A stretch of DNA of 55,401 nt from a virus, in the IMG/VR virus record IMGVR_UViG_3300046096_000381, positions 1 to 55,401 of that record. The stretch is one strand, 5' to 3'. The translations under genes and the position numbers were made by a program. Below the pieces are notes generated by a model, which was not told where the DNA came from, made no database searches, and was given only the letters and a program-made list of their open reading frames with translations. The number at the start of each line of letters is the position of its first letter. Positions within the stretch are counted from its first letter, which is position 1. This document shows, piece after piece, positions 1 through 8,960 of the stretch.

Positions 1-900
1 CGAGTTATTGGACTGTGTGCGGTGAGCATTGTCGTGCAACCACCAGTCTTTCTTGGCTACTGCGAATTCTTCCCACTCCGGCTGGTCATAATCAAAAAGA
101 GCGATTTCAGCACTGCGACGACTTGAAAGAATAGTGCCAAGGTGATTGACAATATCCATAATATCCATGCGAGTAAGAAGACTGTCGGCACGGCCGTTAA
201 GGATATTAGCCACCGCAACGTAAGCAGTACTAATTGCCGCATCTCCGCTCGAAATCCATCCATATCCTTTTAACCTTTCACCAGCAGGTCGAAGCTGACT
301 AAAGTCAAGCACAAGAGTATCAGCAGGATACTTACCCGCAATAAGCTTACCAATAGACTTTGCCCAAGCCTCTGCGCTGTCTCCAACTGTGATTGTCCAA
401 GTCTTGGTTTCAGCATCAAACGTTTCGGTATTATGTTCATTTCCACCTTTTTCTGTACGAGTACTGCGAACTACTCGAATATTCTTAATAGGCTTTGAGA
501 ATCCGTTTAGTGTACCAACGATGGGCTTAAAGCCTACACCACAACCTTGTAGTAGCAACCATAAAACGTCAACTACGTCATAGATTGTTTCAACGTGTGT
601 GAAGCTGCAATTAAACTGAGAGGCTTCGCGTGTTTTAGCAACATTAGTGCCGCCAAGCCAAAGTGTACGACCACTCATTAAGACCTTGCGATCTAGCATC
701 AGCTGCTCAAGATCATAAAGTTCTGCGTATTCTACGTCATTTAAGTCGCGTGCAACTGCTCGTTCCCACAACCACTCTTGGTGATCAATAACGCGAGCTA
801 CCGTTTCTTCCCATGTTTCAAATTGTTTTCCGTCGTCTGAGGTTGGGCGATTATATGTACGACGTGTGATTACTTGCGCTCGTGTTGATGGTTGGTTCAT
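1..900 (-). CDS. Adenosylcobalamin-dependent ribonucleoside-triphosphate reductase (class II), 3' end cut by window
   Basis: Makes dNTPs from NTPs. Only the first 300 codons are inside the window. The segment around residues 75-126 (SGRTLWLGGT, then FNCSF with Cys98, then GCGVGFKP) matches the monomeric B12-dependent RTPR/NrdJ family, where this Cys is one of the redox pair. The last visible residues read QSNNS, a phosphate/substrate-loop type motif of the family. ATG at 900 is preceded by AAGGAA at 4-nt spacing. A B12-dependent enzyme avoids the need for oxygen or a separate radical activase. It heads a nucleotide-metabolism run with dUTPase. Confidence 0.85.
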   Translation of the reverse strand, partial: MNQPSTRAQVITRRTYNRPTSDDGKQFETWEETVARVIDHQEWLWERAVARDLNDVEYAELYDLEQLMLDRKVLMSGRTLWLGGTNVAKTREASQFNCSFTHVETIYDVVDVLWLLLQGCGVGFKPIVGTLNGFSKPIKNIRVVRSTRTEKGGNEHNTETFDAETKTWTITVGDSAEAWAKSIGKLIAGKYPADTLVLDFSQLRPAGERLKGYGWISSGDAAISTAYVAVANILNGRADSLLTRMDIMDIVNHLGTILSSRRSAEIALFDYDQPEWEEFAVAKKDWWLHDNAHRTQSNNS

Positions 901-908
901 CTAATTCC

Positions 909-1100
909 TTAAGTTCTGCAATATGGCAGCGATACAATACGTACGCCACCATCGGGTTGTTTTTGTTGTTCAGCTAATTTTTCACTTAGCTTTAGGCAAG
1001 CATAATATGCTTTGCGATTTTCATTATTTGTGTACAGTATGCAACTAAGTATGCACACTACTACTAGTCCTAGTACTATTGATCTAATATCAAATTGCAT
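909..1100 (-). CDS. Small single-pass membrane protein, unknown function
   Basis: 63 residues. An N-terminal hydrophobic helix (about residues 7-23, IVLGLVVVCILSCILY) is followed by a polar tail. It starts immediately after the dUTPase stop codon (TAA then ATG), so it is probably translationally coupled. I do not recognise the family. A spanin-like or inner-membrane role cannot be argued from the sequence. Confidence 0.6.
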   Translation of the reverse strand: MQFDIRSIVLGLVVVCILSCILYTNNENRKAYYACLKLSEKLAEQQKQPDGGVRIVSLPYCRT

Positions 1101-1577
1101 TTAAGTCCCTGTACTACCAAAACCGCCTGTACCACGTTGTGTGTCATTCCAAATATCTTTAAACTCAGGCAGCAAAACTGGCATAATCACCAGCTGTGCA
1201 ATTCGGTCTCCGACCGAAATTTTATATGGGTCTTCCGAAATATTTTTTAGCAATACTTTTAAATTTCCACGATAATCGGAATCAATGACTCCAACACTAT
1301 GTGGGATTGTAATGCCTTTTTTCCCTTGCGAGCTGCGATTGAAAATAAAGCCTCCGTAGCCTTCTGGAATTTTTATCGCTATACCCGTATCCACAAGTTT
1401 TTGTTCTTGAGGATAAATTTCGTGTTCTTCATAGCTAAACAAGTCTGCTCCGGCATCTGTGCGATGTGCTCGTTCAGGAAGTTTAGCTCCAGGCTGTACT
1501 TGACATTCTAGCTCTGGCTTAACAGGCACTCCACGAGCATGATCGTAGTCTCGGTTAATATTTATAAAATGGCTCAT
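1101..1577 (-). CDS. dut: dUTP diphosphatase
   Basis: Hydrolyses dUTP to dUMP, preventing uracil incorporation and feeding dTMP synthesis by ThyX (encoded at 40.5 kb). 158 residues, normal for a trimeric dUTPase. All five motifs are visible in order: AHRTDAGADLFS, NRSSQGKKG, GVIDSDYRGN (catalytic Asp), GDRIAQLVIMPV and the glycine-rich C-terminal RGTGGFGST. Start ATG overlaps the exonuclease stop as ATGA. Confidence 0.95.
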   Translation of the reverse strand: MSHFININRDYDHARGVPVKPELECQVQPGAKLPERAHRTDAGADLFSYEEHEIYPQEQKLVDTGIAIKIPEGYGGFIFNRSSQGKKGITIPHSVGVIDSDYRGNLKVLLKNISEDPYKISVGDRIAQLVIMPVLLPEFKDIWNDTQRGTGGFGSTGT

Positions 1578-2419
1578 TTTAAGTAAATGTCTAAGGTTTC
1601 GTTGATTGTTTGTAGGTTATCGTCACCAATGGCATCAGCACAGTAAGTCACCAAGTCCATTAGTTGATAGTTGAGTAAGAGCAAGTCTTTGCATTTGTTT
1701 AAGTTTTGAATATAAACATATTTACCAGGAATTGGAATACTAGCAGCAATATCGTAGGCTGTGCCGTACTGTTTGACCAATTCAACCGCACGCTTAGGCC
1801 CAACCTTGTCAACGCCCATTACATTATCGCCTGAGTCACCCATCAAACACTTAATGCTGATGTAATCTTCAGGATCAAAGTCGTAGTGGTCATTCCAGTT
1901 GTCAATGGTGACTTCTTTGCGTGTAACATAGGAGAATCGTGATACGCCTGGCTGCACTAGCAAGTCCCAATCCCGGTCGCTGGAAATCAACCAAATATCG
2001 TCAGTGCTCAACTTAGACTTTTGTGATACAATATATGCTGCAATATCGTCGGCTTCTACGCCCTGAAACTTTAGCACTGGGTAGCTTGTAGTTTCTTCAA
2101 TCTGTTTGATAGTGGCAAGGAAGTCTTCAAAGAAAAGTTCAAAAGCTGCGCGCTCAGCATCTGTTTGCTCAGCTTGTTTGTCTTTGCGGTTTTGTTTATA
2201 TTCAGGGCTAAGTGCTTTACGATAAGTTGAACTGCCTTGGTCGCAAGCAATAATAACGTGCGAAGCTTTATACGATTTTTTAAGGCTATCAACTGTACGG
2301 ATATAGTCCAGTGCAAAATCAGTAGCACCCGAATGCTTGTATCGGAACGCTAGGTTAAGTGCGTCGACAACTAGCAATGTGTTATTAGTTGCTGCTGCTT
2401 GTTTAAATGTAATACTCAT
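1574..2419 (-). CDS. 5'-3' exonuclease / flap endonuclease
   Basis: Metal-dependent structure-specific nuclease that removes RNA primers and flaps, like T5 D15 or the PolA 5'-nuclease domain. 281 residues. Acidic metal ligands are visible: D19 (VVDALN), D60, E122/D124/D125 (VEADD), D148/D150 (SSDRD), D195/D198 (GDSGDN) followed by the helix-3-turn-helix DNA-binding segment GVDKVGPKRA. It complements the family A polymerase at 9.4-11.7 kb, which lacks its own 5'-nuclease domain. It has its own sigma70-type promoter upstream. Confidence 0.93.
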   Translation of the reverse strand: MSITFKQAAATNNTLLVVDALNLAFRYKHSGATDFALDYIRTVDSLKKSYKASHVIIACDQGSSTYRKALSPEYKQNRKDKQAEQTDAERAAFELFFEDFLATIKQIEETTSYPVLKFQGVEADDIAAYIVSQKSKLSTDDIWLISSDRDWDLLVQPGVSRFSYVTRKEVTIDNWNDHYDFDPEDYISIKCLMGDSGDNVMGVDKVGPKRAVELVKQYGTAYDIAASIPIPGKYVYIQNLNKCKDLLLLNYQLMDLVTYCADAIGDDNLQTINETLDIYLK

Positions 2420-2446
2420 TGGTTATATTTCTGTGGTTAAGAGTAT

Positions 2447-2475
2447 ATTATACACTAATAACCTCTTGTATTCAA
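2447..2475 (-). promoter_or_regulatory. sigma70-type promoter for the exonuclease/dut operon
   Basis: Read on the minus strand: -35 TTGAAT, 17-bp spacer, -10 TATAAT, ending 27 nt before the exonuclease ATG. Confidence 0.8.
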
Positions 2476-2930
2476 GTAACAAATTGTGGTTGCTCGTACT
2501 GTAACCAATCTTCTAAGAGCGCCACATAAAACTCGTGGCTTTCGTGATTGTAGTAGATGCATCTGTAAGCTTGTGAATTAGGCATATCGTCAAACGCCAC
2601 AAACACTTTGCTTCTGTTAAATTTAAATATCAGCAAAGGTTTTTTACTTACCTGCGTACCCTGACGTATAGTCTGCTCCCAAAACTCTACAAGTTGTGGA
2701 GTTTTGGAAGTTAGCAAGTGTGACGTTAAGTGATCTTCTGCGTAACCTTTTACTTCGGTACAGTAGAGGTTGGTTCGTCCAGGCACATAAAGATCGCCTT
2801 TTAGCAAATGTTTAGGGTCTAGTGCGCCGCTTCCAGGTACACGCTCCCAACCCAGACCCGTATGTTTCTTTAAAAGGTCACGTACTACTGTTTCAGTACG
2901 TGCCCCCTTAGCTCTAGCGTCGACGACCAT
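2472..2930 (-). CDS. Holliday junction resolvase-like PD-(D/E)XK nuclease
   Basis: 152 residues with the Hjc-type layout: E13, PGSG at 32-35, D46 (KGD), then E59-V60-K61 as the E-x-K catalytic motif. This family cuts four-way junctions or other branched DNA during recombination and packaging. It lies next to the SbcC/SbcD-like recombination pair, which fits. Its ATG overlaps the upstream stop by one base (TAATG). Alternative: another small restriction-like repair nuclease with the same fold. Confidence 0.75.
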   Translation of the reverse strand: MVVDARAKGARTETVVRDLLKKHTGLGWERVPGSGALDPKHLLKGDLYVPGRTNLYCTEVKGYAEDHLTSHLLTSKTPQLVEFWEQTIRQGTQVSKKPLLIFKFNRSKVFVAFDDMPNSQAYRCIYYNHESHEFYVALLEDWLQYEQPQFVT

Positions 2931-3256
2931 TACTTTGGTGTTCTAGGCTTAGGCTGAACTATCGTCTTAGGCGCAGGCGTAACTGGTGCCTCCACGGCAG
3001 GCTCACTCTGCTCAGGACTTTTGGTATCTGCAGCTACTTGCTCAGGGACAACTACCTGGCTATCTTCGCTAACAGATTGTGTTACACCAACAGTAACTAC
3101 GTCTGTTTCGTCAATACTAACTACTACGGTACCTTCAAGTACTCGTAGAGTTTTAAATTCGTCTCGTGTTAAGATAGAATTTAAAAATACTGGCTGTTCT
3201 AAACCATTACGTGTAAATACAGCCTTGGCTGTGTTTAGTTTTTCAATTTTAACCAT
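2930..3256 (-). CDS. Hypothetical protein with Pro/Val-rich acidic tail
   Basis: 108 residues from ATG 3256, chosen because GAGG sits 6 nt upstream (an in-frame TTG at 3268 would place that site inside the gene). The N-terminal half is compact. The C-terminal half is a low-complexity Val/Glu/Pro stretch ending in QPKPRTPK, probably disordered. No recognised family. It lies between the SbcC-like gene and the resolvase in one operon. Confidence 0.6.
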   Translation of the reverse strand: MVKIEKLNTAKAVFTRNGLEQPVFLNSILTRDEFKTLRVLEGTVVVSIDETDVVTVGVTQSVSEDSQVVVPEQVAADTKSPEQSEPAVEAPVTPAPKTIVQPKPRTPK

Positions 3257-3257
3257 T

Positions 3258-5096
3258 TTATACCTCAATTTGTGATATATTATTGCTTTTCACCACATTT
3301 ACTTTTTCAAGCAGTGGGTGGCTAAAGCCATGAGACACTAAAAAGGTATTTAGGTGCTCTTCTCGCAATAAAACTTCAATTAAACGCTCTTTGCCATCTA
3401 CGTCCAATGTCTCAACCGTCTCGTCTAGAATCAATAAATTAATCCGTGAACTGGAAAGGGTTTGCATTAGCTTACGAATGGCCAAAAGCGTTGCTACGTT
3501 TACTCTAGCACGTTCGCCTCCCGACAGTGCTAGCATTTCAATGTCTTTGCCGTTATCTGTGATAACGACGTTTAACTTGTCACTGGCGTTTACTCGGAAA
3601 GCAATCTGAAATCTTCCGTCAGATAAGTCTACCAAGTACTTGTTAGTGATTTCTTCCAAGTCTTTTACCAAGCACTCGATCTTGTAAGCAACAAGTCCTG
3701 TTGTCGAAAACGTCTTTGTTAGTACGTTTAGGATACTCATGCGTTCGGAAAGCTCGTGCAATTTACCTGAATAAGTTTCAAGCTCGGCGTTCATTTCCAC
3801 CATTTGGTTAGAAATTATATCAACCTTGGCATTATGTGCACTAGCACTTAAGTTGTGTTTCTCAGCTTTAGCAATAGAATCTTTTAGCGTACTAATGGCT
3901 TTTTGAAGGCCGATAAACTTAGATTCTAGCTCATTTTTATCCAACAAGTCCGACTGAATACTATCGTCAATTAAGGCATGGTATCGCTCCCACTCCTCTT
4001 TTGACTTATTGGCAGTATCCCATATTTGAGTACGTTTTGTTATGTCTGCACGAAGTGCATCTAATTCCGAGATTCTGTTAGAAATACGTGCGCTTGCTTC
4101 TAGTGCTGTTTCCTGAATCTTTTGCTGTTCTGCAATTAGTTCAGCAATCTTTGCTTCGTCGATTTCCTGCAAACAAGTCGGGCACGTTCCGTGCAAAGCA
4201 CCAATCTTTTTGGTAAACGCTTGCGAATCGCGAACAGTTTTGGACAGCTCTACAGATTGGGTGTTTAACTGACCTGCCTCAAATTGCAACGGCTTAGGGT
4301 CTTCAGTTGGTTTCTCTGGAATAGGAAACAGCTTAATCTTGCCTTGAACTTGCTTGTAAGTATTGTTCTGAGTAATCTTTTTATTGATAAACTCCAGGCT
4401 CTGAATCTGCTTGTCTAGCTGAGTGGCTTCGGAGATTAAGTCGTCTGAAATAACAGGAACTTCCACATAAGTTTCGGCAGATAGATTAGTCTTGGAATAC
4501 TTGTTTAACCAAGCATTTACAGTATTAACCTGCGCCTGAACTTGGGTAATATCCTTGCCCAACTCTTGCGCGGTTTCTTTGAAAACTTCCTGTGCTCTAG
4601 TGTACTTGCCAAGATTTAAGATTTCAATAAGAAACTTTTTACGGGCAGTATCTGGGGCAGTTAAAAATTCCAGGCTACTAGAACTACTTTGATAAACAAT
4701 CTGTGAGAATGTTTTATGGTCAAAGCCTAGAATTTCCTCGATATTTTTATAAGTCTGAGTAGCTGTGTGTGCACTAATATCAACACCAGATTTAAACAGC
4801 TTAACAGTTTGAGTCGTACCTCGCTTAGTATCAATACGATATTCTGTGCCGTCTTTGTCAAATACCACTGAAATACTATAAGACTTATCTTTGGTATACC
4901 TGTTAAGAATATCTGCTTTTTTAATCGACTTGGAGTTTTTGTTGAATAAGCCTTCTTCAAGAACTAAGGCAATAGAACTTTTACCATGCCCATTTTTACC
5001 CACAAGCTGCGTAAGCGCACAAGCAGAAAAGTCAATGGTATTATTAGTACCATAGCTAAAAGCATTATCCCATGCTAGTGTTTTTATTGTTATCAT
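3258..5096 (-). CDS. Recombination endonuclease ATPase subunit (SbcC / T4 gp46-like)
   Basis: 612 residues. SMC-type ATPase: Walker A GKNGHGKS at about 33-40, long coiled coils with a zinc hook CPTC (C305, C308), ABC signature LSGGERARVN near 525 and Walker B LLILDETVETLD. With the SbcD/gp47-like phosphoesterase upstream it should form an Mre11-Rad50-type complex that resects ends and starts recombination. The two genes are separated only by a glutaredoxin gene. Confidence 0.93.
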   Translation of the reverse strand: MITIKTLAWDNAFSYGTNNTIDFSACALTQLVGKNGHGKSSIALVLEEGLFNKNSKSIKKADILNRYTKDKSYSISVVFDKDGTEYRIDTKRGTTQTVKLFKSGVDISAHTATQTYKNIEEILGFDHKTFSQIVYQSSSSSLEFLTAPDTARKKFLIEILNLGKYTRAQEVFKETAQELGKDITQVQAQVNTVNAWLNKYSKTNLSAETYVEVPVISDDLISEATQLDKQIQSLEFINKKITQNNTYKQVQGKIKLFPIPEKPTEDPKPLQFEAGQLNTQSVELSKTVRDSQAFTKKIGALHGTCPTCLQEIDEAKIAELIAEQQKIQETALEASARISNRISELDALRADITKRTQIWDTANKSKEEWERYHALIDDSIQSDLLDKNELESKFIGLQKAISTLKDSIAKAEKHNLSASAHNAKVDIISNQMVEMNAELETYSGKLHELSERMSILNVLTKTFSTTGLVAYKIECLVKDLEEITNKYLVDLSDGRFQIAFRVNASDKLNVVITDNGKDIEMLALSGGERARVNVATLLAIRKLMQTLSSSRINLLILDETVETLDVDGKERLIEVLLREEHLNTFLVSHGFSHPLLEKVNVVKSNNISQIEV

Positions 5097-5340
5097 TTGC
5101 TAATTTTTGTTTTAGCTCTTGCAATCCGCCAACATATTCACCATTAATGAAAATCTGCGGAACACTACGAGCGTTTGGAACTTTTTCAATCAAATCTTTT
5201 TTACTAAAACCATTAATGCCCAACATCTTTTCAGTGTATTGTACACCAAAGTTGTCTAGCATACGTTTGGCTTCGGTACAAGCAGGGCAGTTGGTTTGTG
5301 ACCACACTTCGGCAGTTGAGTTACGTAAATTTTTCAGCAT
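5065..5340 (-). CDS. Glutaredoxin
   Basis: 91 residues with the redox motif CPAC (C18, C21), the cis-proline segment SVPQIFINGE and GG at the glutathione site. Likely electron donor for the phage class II ribonucleotide reductase, or general thiol redox. It overlaps both neighbours (20 nt with the gp47-like gene, 32 nt with the gp46-like gene), an unusual position inside the recombination pair. Confidence 0.9.
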   Translation of the reverse strand: MLKNLRNSTAEVWSQTNCPACTEAKRMLDNFGVQYTEKMLGINGFSKKDLIEKVPNARSVPQIFINGEYVGGLQELKQKLANDNNKNTSMG

Positions 5341-6292
5341 GATTCTGCATCTCCTGTAGAACCTTATCTATTGTAGGCTCCGGTAGTTCTAGTATGTAGG
5401 TTAAATACTCTTTGACCTCAGCATCTAAACTCATTTCAGGTTCTAGCATCAATGCAGAGTCCGTGTCTCGTTTAAGTATTTTTGAGGCAATAAGTTCTGA
5501 GTCTGCAAGTTCTCCGAGTTCTTGCATATCGCCTTGCACCTCATAGATTGTGTGATCAAAGGTGGTGGCATTGGCGGAGGTGGTGGCCTCTTCGGCCGTA
5601 AGGGTCTTTTTGAGTAGTTGTGGGAGCGCAAATTTTCGCCACTCATGACTGAGAGTATCAACATCAAGGATAATAGCGCCAGTATCGACTCTGGTACGGT
5701 GAAAGCTAGTAGTATAAGGGCTGCCAGGATAAAGAATATTGCGCTGAGAGTTTTCATAGCTGTGTAAGTCACCTGCTAGAACTACATTCCAGCGGTTAAA
5801 AAGGTCCAAGTCAATTTCTGGCTTTACATGAGGTAAAATCTCAGCACGGAAATGGCTGCAAAGAATACGGCCTTTGAACTCCATTGAGGCGTGATTTTTC
5901 TCAAAGTCTTTTAGCTTGCAGTAAGGAATAATGTCTAGGTCAAAGCCCACAAAGTATTCGTAATCATCTACCACTCGCACTAGTGGGTTTAATCTATGCG
6001 TGCTTTTCTTTAGGTAAGACAAAAAGGTTTGAGCTTTTTTGGTAGCCTCGTGATTTCCATCAAAAATAACTGTGGGTTTTTTCATGGAGGCAACAAAGTC
6101 AAAGTAAAGTTCTACTTCATCCATTGTTGGAAGTCGGTCAAATATATCGCCACCTATGATCACAAAGTCAGCTTCGGACTGCATTTCCTGAAACTGATCT
6201 ATGAACATTGCAAATCGGTTTTTGGCCCACTCAACAGGTACATTTTTCTGACCGAGCTTAATGTGCACGTCAGCAGTAAAAAGTATTTTCAT
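5321..6292 (-). CDS. Recombination endonuclease nuclease subunit (SbcD / T4 gp47-like)
   Basis: 323 residues. Calcineurin-like phosphoesterase motifs in order: D8-x-H10 (TADVH), GGDIFD, GNHE, CSHF and GDLHSYE. Partner of the SbcC-like ATPase encoded just downstream; together they process double-strand ends. ATG at 6292 follows the terminator region of the ssDNA-binding protein gene. Confidence 0.92.
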   Translation of the reverse strand: MKILFTADVHIKLGQKNVPVEWAKNRFAMFIDQFQEMQSEADFVIIGGDIFDRLPTMDEVELYFDFVASMKKPTVIFDGNHEATKKAQTFLSYLKKSTHRLNPLVRVVDDYEYFVGFDLDIIPYCKLKDFEKNHASMEFKGRILCSHFRAEILPHVKPEIDLDLFNRWNVVLAGDLHSYENSQRNILYPGSPYTTSFHRTRVDTGAIILDVDTLSHEWRKFALPQLLKKTLTAEEATTSANATTFDHTIYEVQGDMQELGELADSELIASKILKRDTDSALMLEPEMSLDAEVKEYLTYILELPEPTIDKVLQEMQNHAEKFT

Positions 6293-6309
6293 TGTGTATA
6301 AGATAAGAA

Positions 6310-6341
6310 AGCCCGCTAAGCTTTTACGATTAGCGGGCTAT
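6310..6341 (-). terminator. Rho-independent terminator after the ssDNA-binding protein gene
   Basis: On the minus strand a hairpin with arms AGCCCGCTAA and TTAGCGGGCT is followed by TTTCTT. It lies 8-40 nt after the upstream stop codon. Confidence 0.8.
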
Positions 6342-6348
6342 GGGCATA

Positions 6349-6993
6349 TTAACCTAATTCTTTAACAGCTTCTTGTGCAGAGTCATCGCCTGCATCGCCG
6401 TCGTCAGTGTTGGTGGTAATCTTTTCCAACAGGGCCAATACTTCGGCTTCGGTTGGGCGGGGGTACTTTTCGTCAATGTTCTTAGCAGCTTCAGCAACTG
6501 CACGCTCATCGGCGGTTAAAGCACGTTTCTTGCACTTCAATGGCTTCAAGTCATAGCTGATGTTAAAAGCTAGCGGGCCTGTTTTAGCACGATTGAACAC
6601 AATATCGAAGCCTTCGTCGAAATCGGTAGGATCAAGCTCAAGGTCAGCAGCTGTGGAAAGAATCTGTTCAAACAGTTTCTTTTTCAGGTTCAGTGCCTTG
6701 ACTTTACCGTCTTTAGGGTCGATACAGTTAACTGTGTAGCTCCAAGAACACTTTAGTTCTGGGAAGTATGCTGGAACATGATCTTTTTCGAGGTTATCGA
6801 ATTTTTCTTTGTCGCGGCTAAAAGCCAAGCACTCAATAGGGATATCTTTGTTGTTGCTGCCCTTGACCCAGTAAATGTATCGAGGAAGAACTCCACCAAC
6901 CAGGCGAACTGTGTTTTCGCCATCTTTGTACTCATAAGCATCAACCTTGTTAGATTGTGCTTTGCCTTTGGTGTTTTTGAATGAAATTGCCAT
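6349..6993 (-). CDS. Phage single-stranded DNA-binding protein (T4 gp32/T7 gp2.5-type role)
   Basis: 214 residues: basic N-terminus, an OB-like central region with aromatic and Lys residues, and a very acidic C-terminal tail (residues about 193-214, Asp/Glu-rich), the arrangement used by phage SSBs to recruit replication proteins. Its first six residues, MAISFK, are shared with the 24.8 kb gene. Assignment rests on composition, tail and position beside recombination genes, so a related nucleic-acid-binding role is possible. Confidence 0.7.
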   Translation of the reverse strand: MAISFKNTKGKAQSNKVDAYEYKDGENTVRLVGGVLPRYIYWVKGSNNKDIPIECLAFSRDKEKFDNLEKDHVPAYFPELKCSWSYTVNCIDPKDGKVKALNLKKKLFEQILSTAADLELDPTDFDEGFDIVFNRAKTGPLAFNISYDLKPLKCKKRALTADERAVAEAAKNIDEKYPRPTEAEVLALLEKITTNTDDGDAGDDSAQEAVKELG

Positions 6994-6996
6994 TTT

Positions 6997-7374
6997 TTAT
7001 TTGCTTTCGTATTTGAAATATATTTTGTTTTGCGTTATGTGGAGCAGAGGATTATTTTTTAATAAGCTGGTGTCAATATCCTTAAAGTAACTTAAGTCTA
7101 AGTAAGTAACTGCATACAGTTTATAAAGACTATAGTCGCGGCGTCCTGCTAATCTTATGTATTGCGCTTTGTGTGCAACGTCTGCTGTATCTGTGAAAAG
7201 TTGATCGGCATTTAACAAAAAACTGTGGCCCGCTAGGTTTCGATAATTTAGTCTATCGCGGTTGTTTTTCGGTATTAGCTTTTTGCCAAAGTGCCTTTCA
7301 AGCATAGATAACATTAGTTTAGGGTCGCACTGAGATTCTGCTTCCAGTAATTCTAAGTTGAAAAAGAGTGCCAT
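6997..7374 (-). CDS. Hypothetical protein upstream of the SSB gene
   Basis: 125 residues, rich in Leu, Tyr and basic residues; no motif I recognise. It is the first gene after a strong promoter and its stop lies 3 nt before the SSB start, so it is probably co-expressed with SSB and may act on DNA with it. Confidence 0.6.
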   Translation of the reverse strand: MALFFNLELLEAESQCDPKLMLSMLERHFGKKLIPKNNRDRLNYRNLAGHSFLLNADQLFTDTADVAHKAQYIRLAGRRDYSLYKLYAVTYLDLSYFKDIDTSLLKNNPLLHITQNKIYFKYESK

Positions 7375-7392
7375 ATCTTGAACTCAGACTAT

Positions 7393-7421
7393 ATTATATC
7401 ATAATGACCATGGTGTGACAA
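7393..7421 (-). promoter_or_regulatory. sigma70-type promoter for the SSB operon
   Basis: Minus strand: TTGTCA, 17-bp spacer, TATAAT. The expected start site leaves a leader of only about 12 nt before ATG 7374. Confidence 0.8.
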
Positions 7422-7432
7422 GTCTAAATTTA

Positions 7433-8728
7433 TCATACCGTTATGACCTGCCAGCCTTTACGCAAGTAAAGCGCAAGACGATCGTTATTTTGTTTCTTAT
7501 CAGCGTATCCAGCAAAGTTAATATCTACTACAAGTGGATTCAACTTGCCTTCGTGCATACGTTGTACCCGACCCACGATCTGCTCTAGTAGACTATCGTT
7601 GCTCATTGGAGCTGCAAGGATAACGCAGCTGAGTGAGTTAATAGAAATGCCTTCTGAGAAGATCTGCCTGGAACCACAGATGGCTTTTTTCTCTCCACTG
7701 AGGATTTGTTGTTTGACGAGCTGTCGCTCTTCAAATTCTGTGTCGCCTGTAACAACCGCGCAATCATCACCAATGTATTCCTTAACTATGTGTAAAAACT
7801 CGACTCGATCAGCAATAATCAATACCGAGTGGCCTTCAGCAATATGCATCCTGGCAATATCTGCAATAAAGAATCTGTACTTTTCTGATTCTAGTAACTC
7901 AGTTACCTTTTCAACCCAAGGTACTCCTGGCTTTAGTGTAACTCCTGACTTAACTACATGAACTGTAGGGGTAAGGGTATTAGACTGTGGTGGTTTATAG
8001 ACAATAGGCCCAAAGTAATCTGGAAATACTATGTGCTTGCCGTCTTTCCTAACCATCGTCCCGCTAAGTGCAATGCGGTATCTGGCGTGAAAGCTGTCGA
8101 TAACACTTGCAAATGTAGTGGCAGGACAGTGGTGGGCTTCGTCCAGGATAATAGTCCCAAACTCCTTAGCAAGCTCCGCCGCATTTTTGGCCAGGGTTTG
8201 TATGTTGGCAACTGTGATAAAGTGGTCGGCGTGGTCAATTCGTCCACCGCCAATAACTCCGCACTGCGTCCCGAATAAGACCTGGATTTCTTCACACCAC
8301 TGGTCTCGTAAGGCAGCGGTGTGGGTAATAACAAGAGTTTTTTGTCCGAACTTGTGTGCAAGGTGTAAGGCTGTAAAAGTCTTTCCCCATCCCACAAGGG
8401 CATTGATAAAGCAGGTATCGTCGATTGGGTCATAAACGACTTGTTGCTCGGGTCGTAGAGGATATTTAGGTGTTGGGAATGGTACATCCTCAAGTACTCG
8501 TTTATCAATGATTTCATAATCTTCGGGAATCAGGTCTAGGCGGCCTTGTGGAATACTCAAGATGCCTTTGGGCAATACCTTATAGTTCTTGATAATTTCT
8601 ACCGTGGAGAACTGCTTCGATCCAGTATCTTTTTTGATTTTGTAAGTAAGTGCTTTGATGATATCCTTGGTATGCTCTACGCCAGGGTTATCCATGTAAA
8701 TGCGATTACTAATTATTGCTTTAGGCAT
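7433..8728 (-). CDS. SF2 DNA helicase (UvsW / T5 D10-like)
   Basis: 431 residues. Helicase motifs: Walker A GWGKT, DEAH box (ILDEAHHC), motif III SGT, motif V region GSRQIFSEGIS and motif VI IVGRVQRMH. Such phage helicases remodel forks and recombination intermediates. Start overlaps the downstream end of the next gene. Confidence 0.9.
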   Translation of the reverse strand: MPKAIISNRIYMDNPGVEHTKDIIKALTYKIKKDTGSKQFSTVEIIKNYKVLPKGILSIPQGRLDLIPEDYEIIDKRVLEDVPFPTPKYPLRPEQQVVYDPIDDTCFINALVGWGKTFTALHLAHKFGQKTLVITHTAALRDQWCEEIQVLFGTQCGVIGGGRIDHADHFITVANIQTLAKNAAELAKEFGTIILDEAHHCPATTFASVIDSFHARYRIALSGTMVRKDGKHIVFPDYFGPIVYKPPQSNTLTPTVHVVKSGVTLKPGVPWVEKVTELLESEKYRFFIADIARMHIAEGHSVLIIADRVEFLHIVKEYIGDDCAVVTGDTEFEERQLVKQQILSGEKKAICGSRQIFSEGISINSLSCVILAAPMSNDSLLEQIVGRVQRMHEGKLNPLVVDINFAGYADKKQNNDRLALYLRKGWQVITV

Positions 8729-8960
8729 CCGCTATCCCAAAATATTCTTTTATATCATCTCGAATTTCACGGAGTGCGGCGTATGTCCACTCACAGGCTA
8801 ATTCACCACTAGCACTATTACCAACTGGAATACGGTAGGTTTCGATCTTGTTGATACATTCACGGACAATTGACTCTGCAAAATTTTGGAGTTCAGTTTC
8901 GCCGCGAGGGTATCCTGGGCGTCCCGCCCGTAGCGCGAGTCTTTCAATTCGTTCATTCAT
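8721..8960 (-). CDS. Small conserved-type phage protein, unknown function
   Basis: 79 residues. ATG 8960 is chosen because GGAG lies 6 nt upstream; the in-frame TTG at 8972 has no site. N-terminus MNERIERLALRAG resembles short helical proteins repeatedly seen in T5-like and T4-like phages, and a looser relative is encoded at 35.4-35.6 kb. No function known. Confidence 0.6.
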   Translation of the reverse strand: MNERIERLALRAGRPGYPRGETELQNFAESIVRECINKIETYRIPVGNSASGELACEWTYAALREIRDDIKEYFGIADA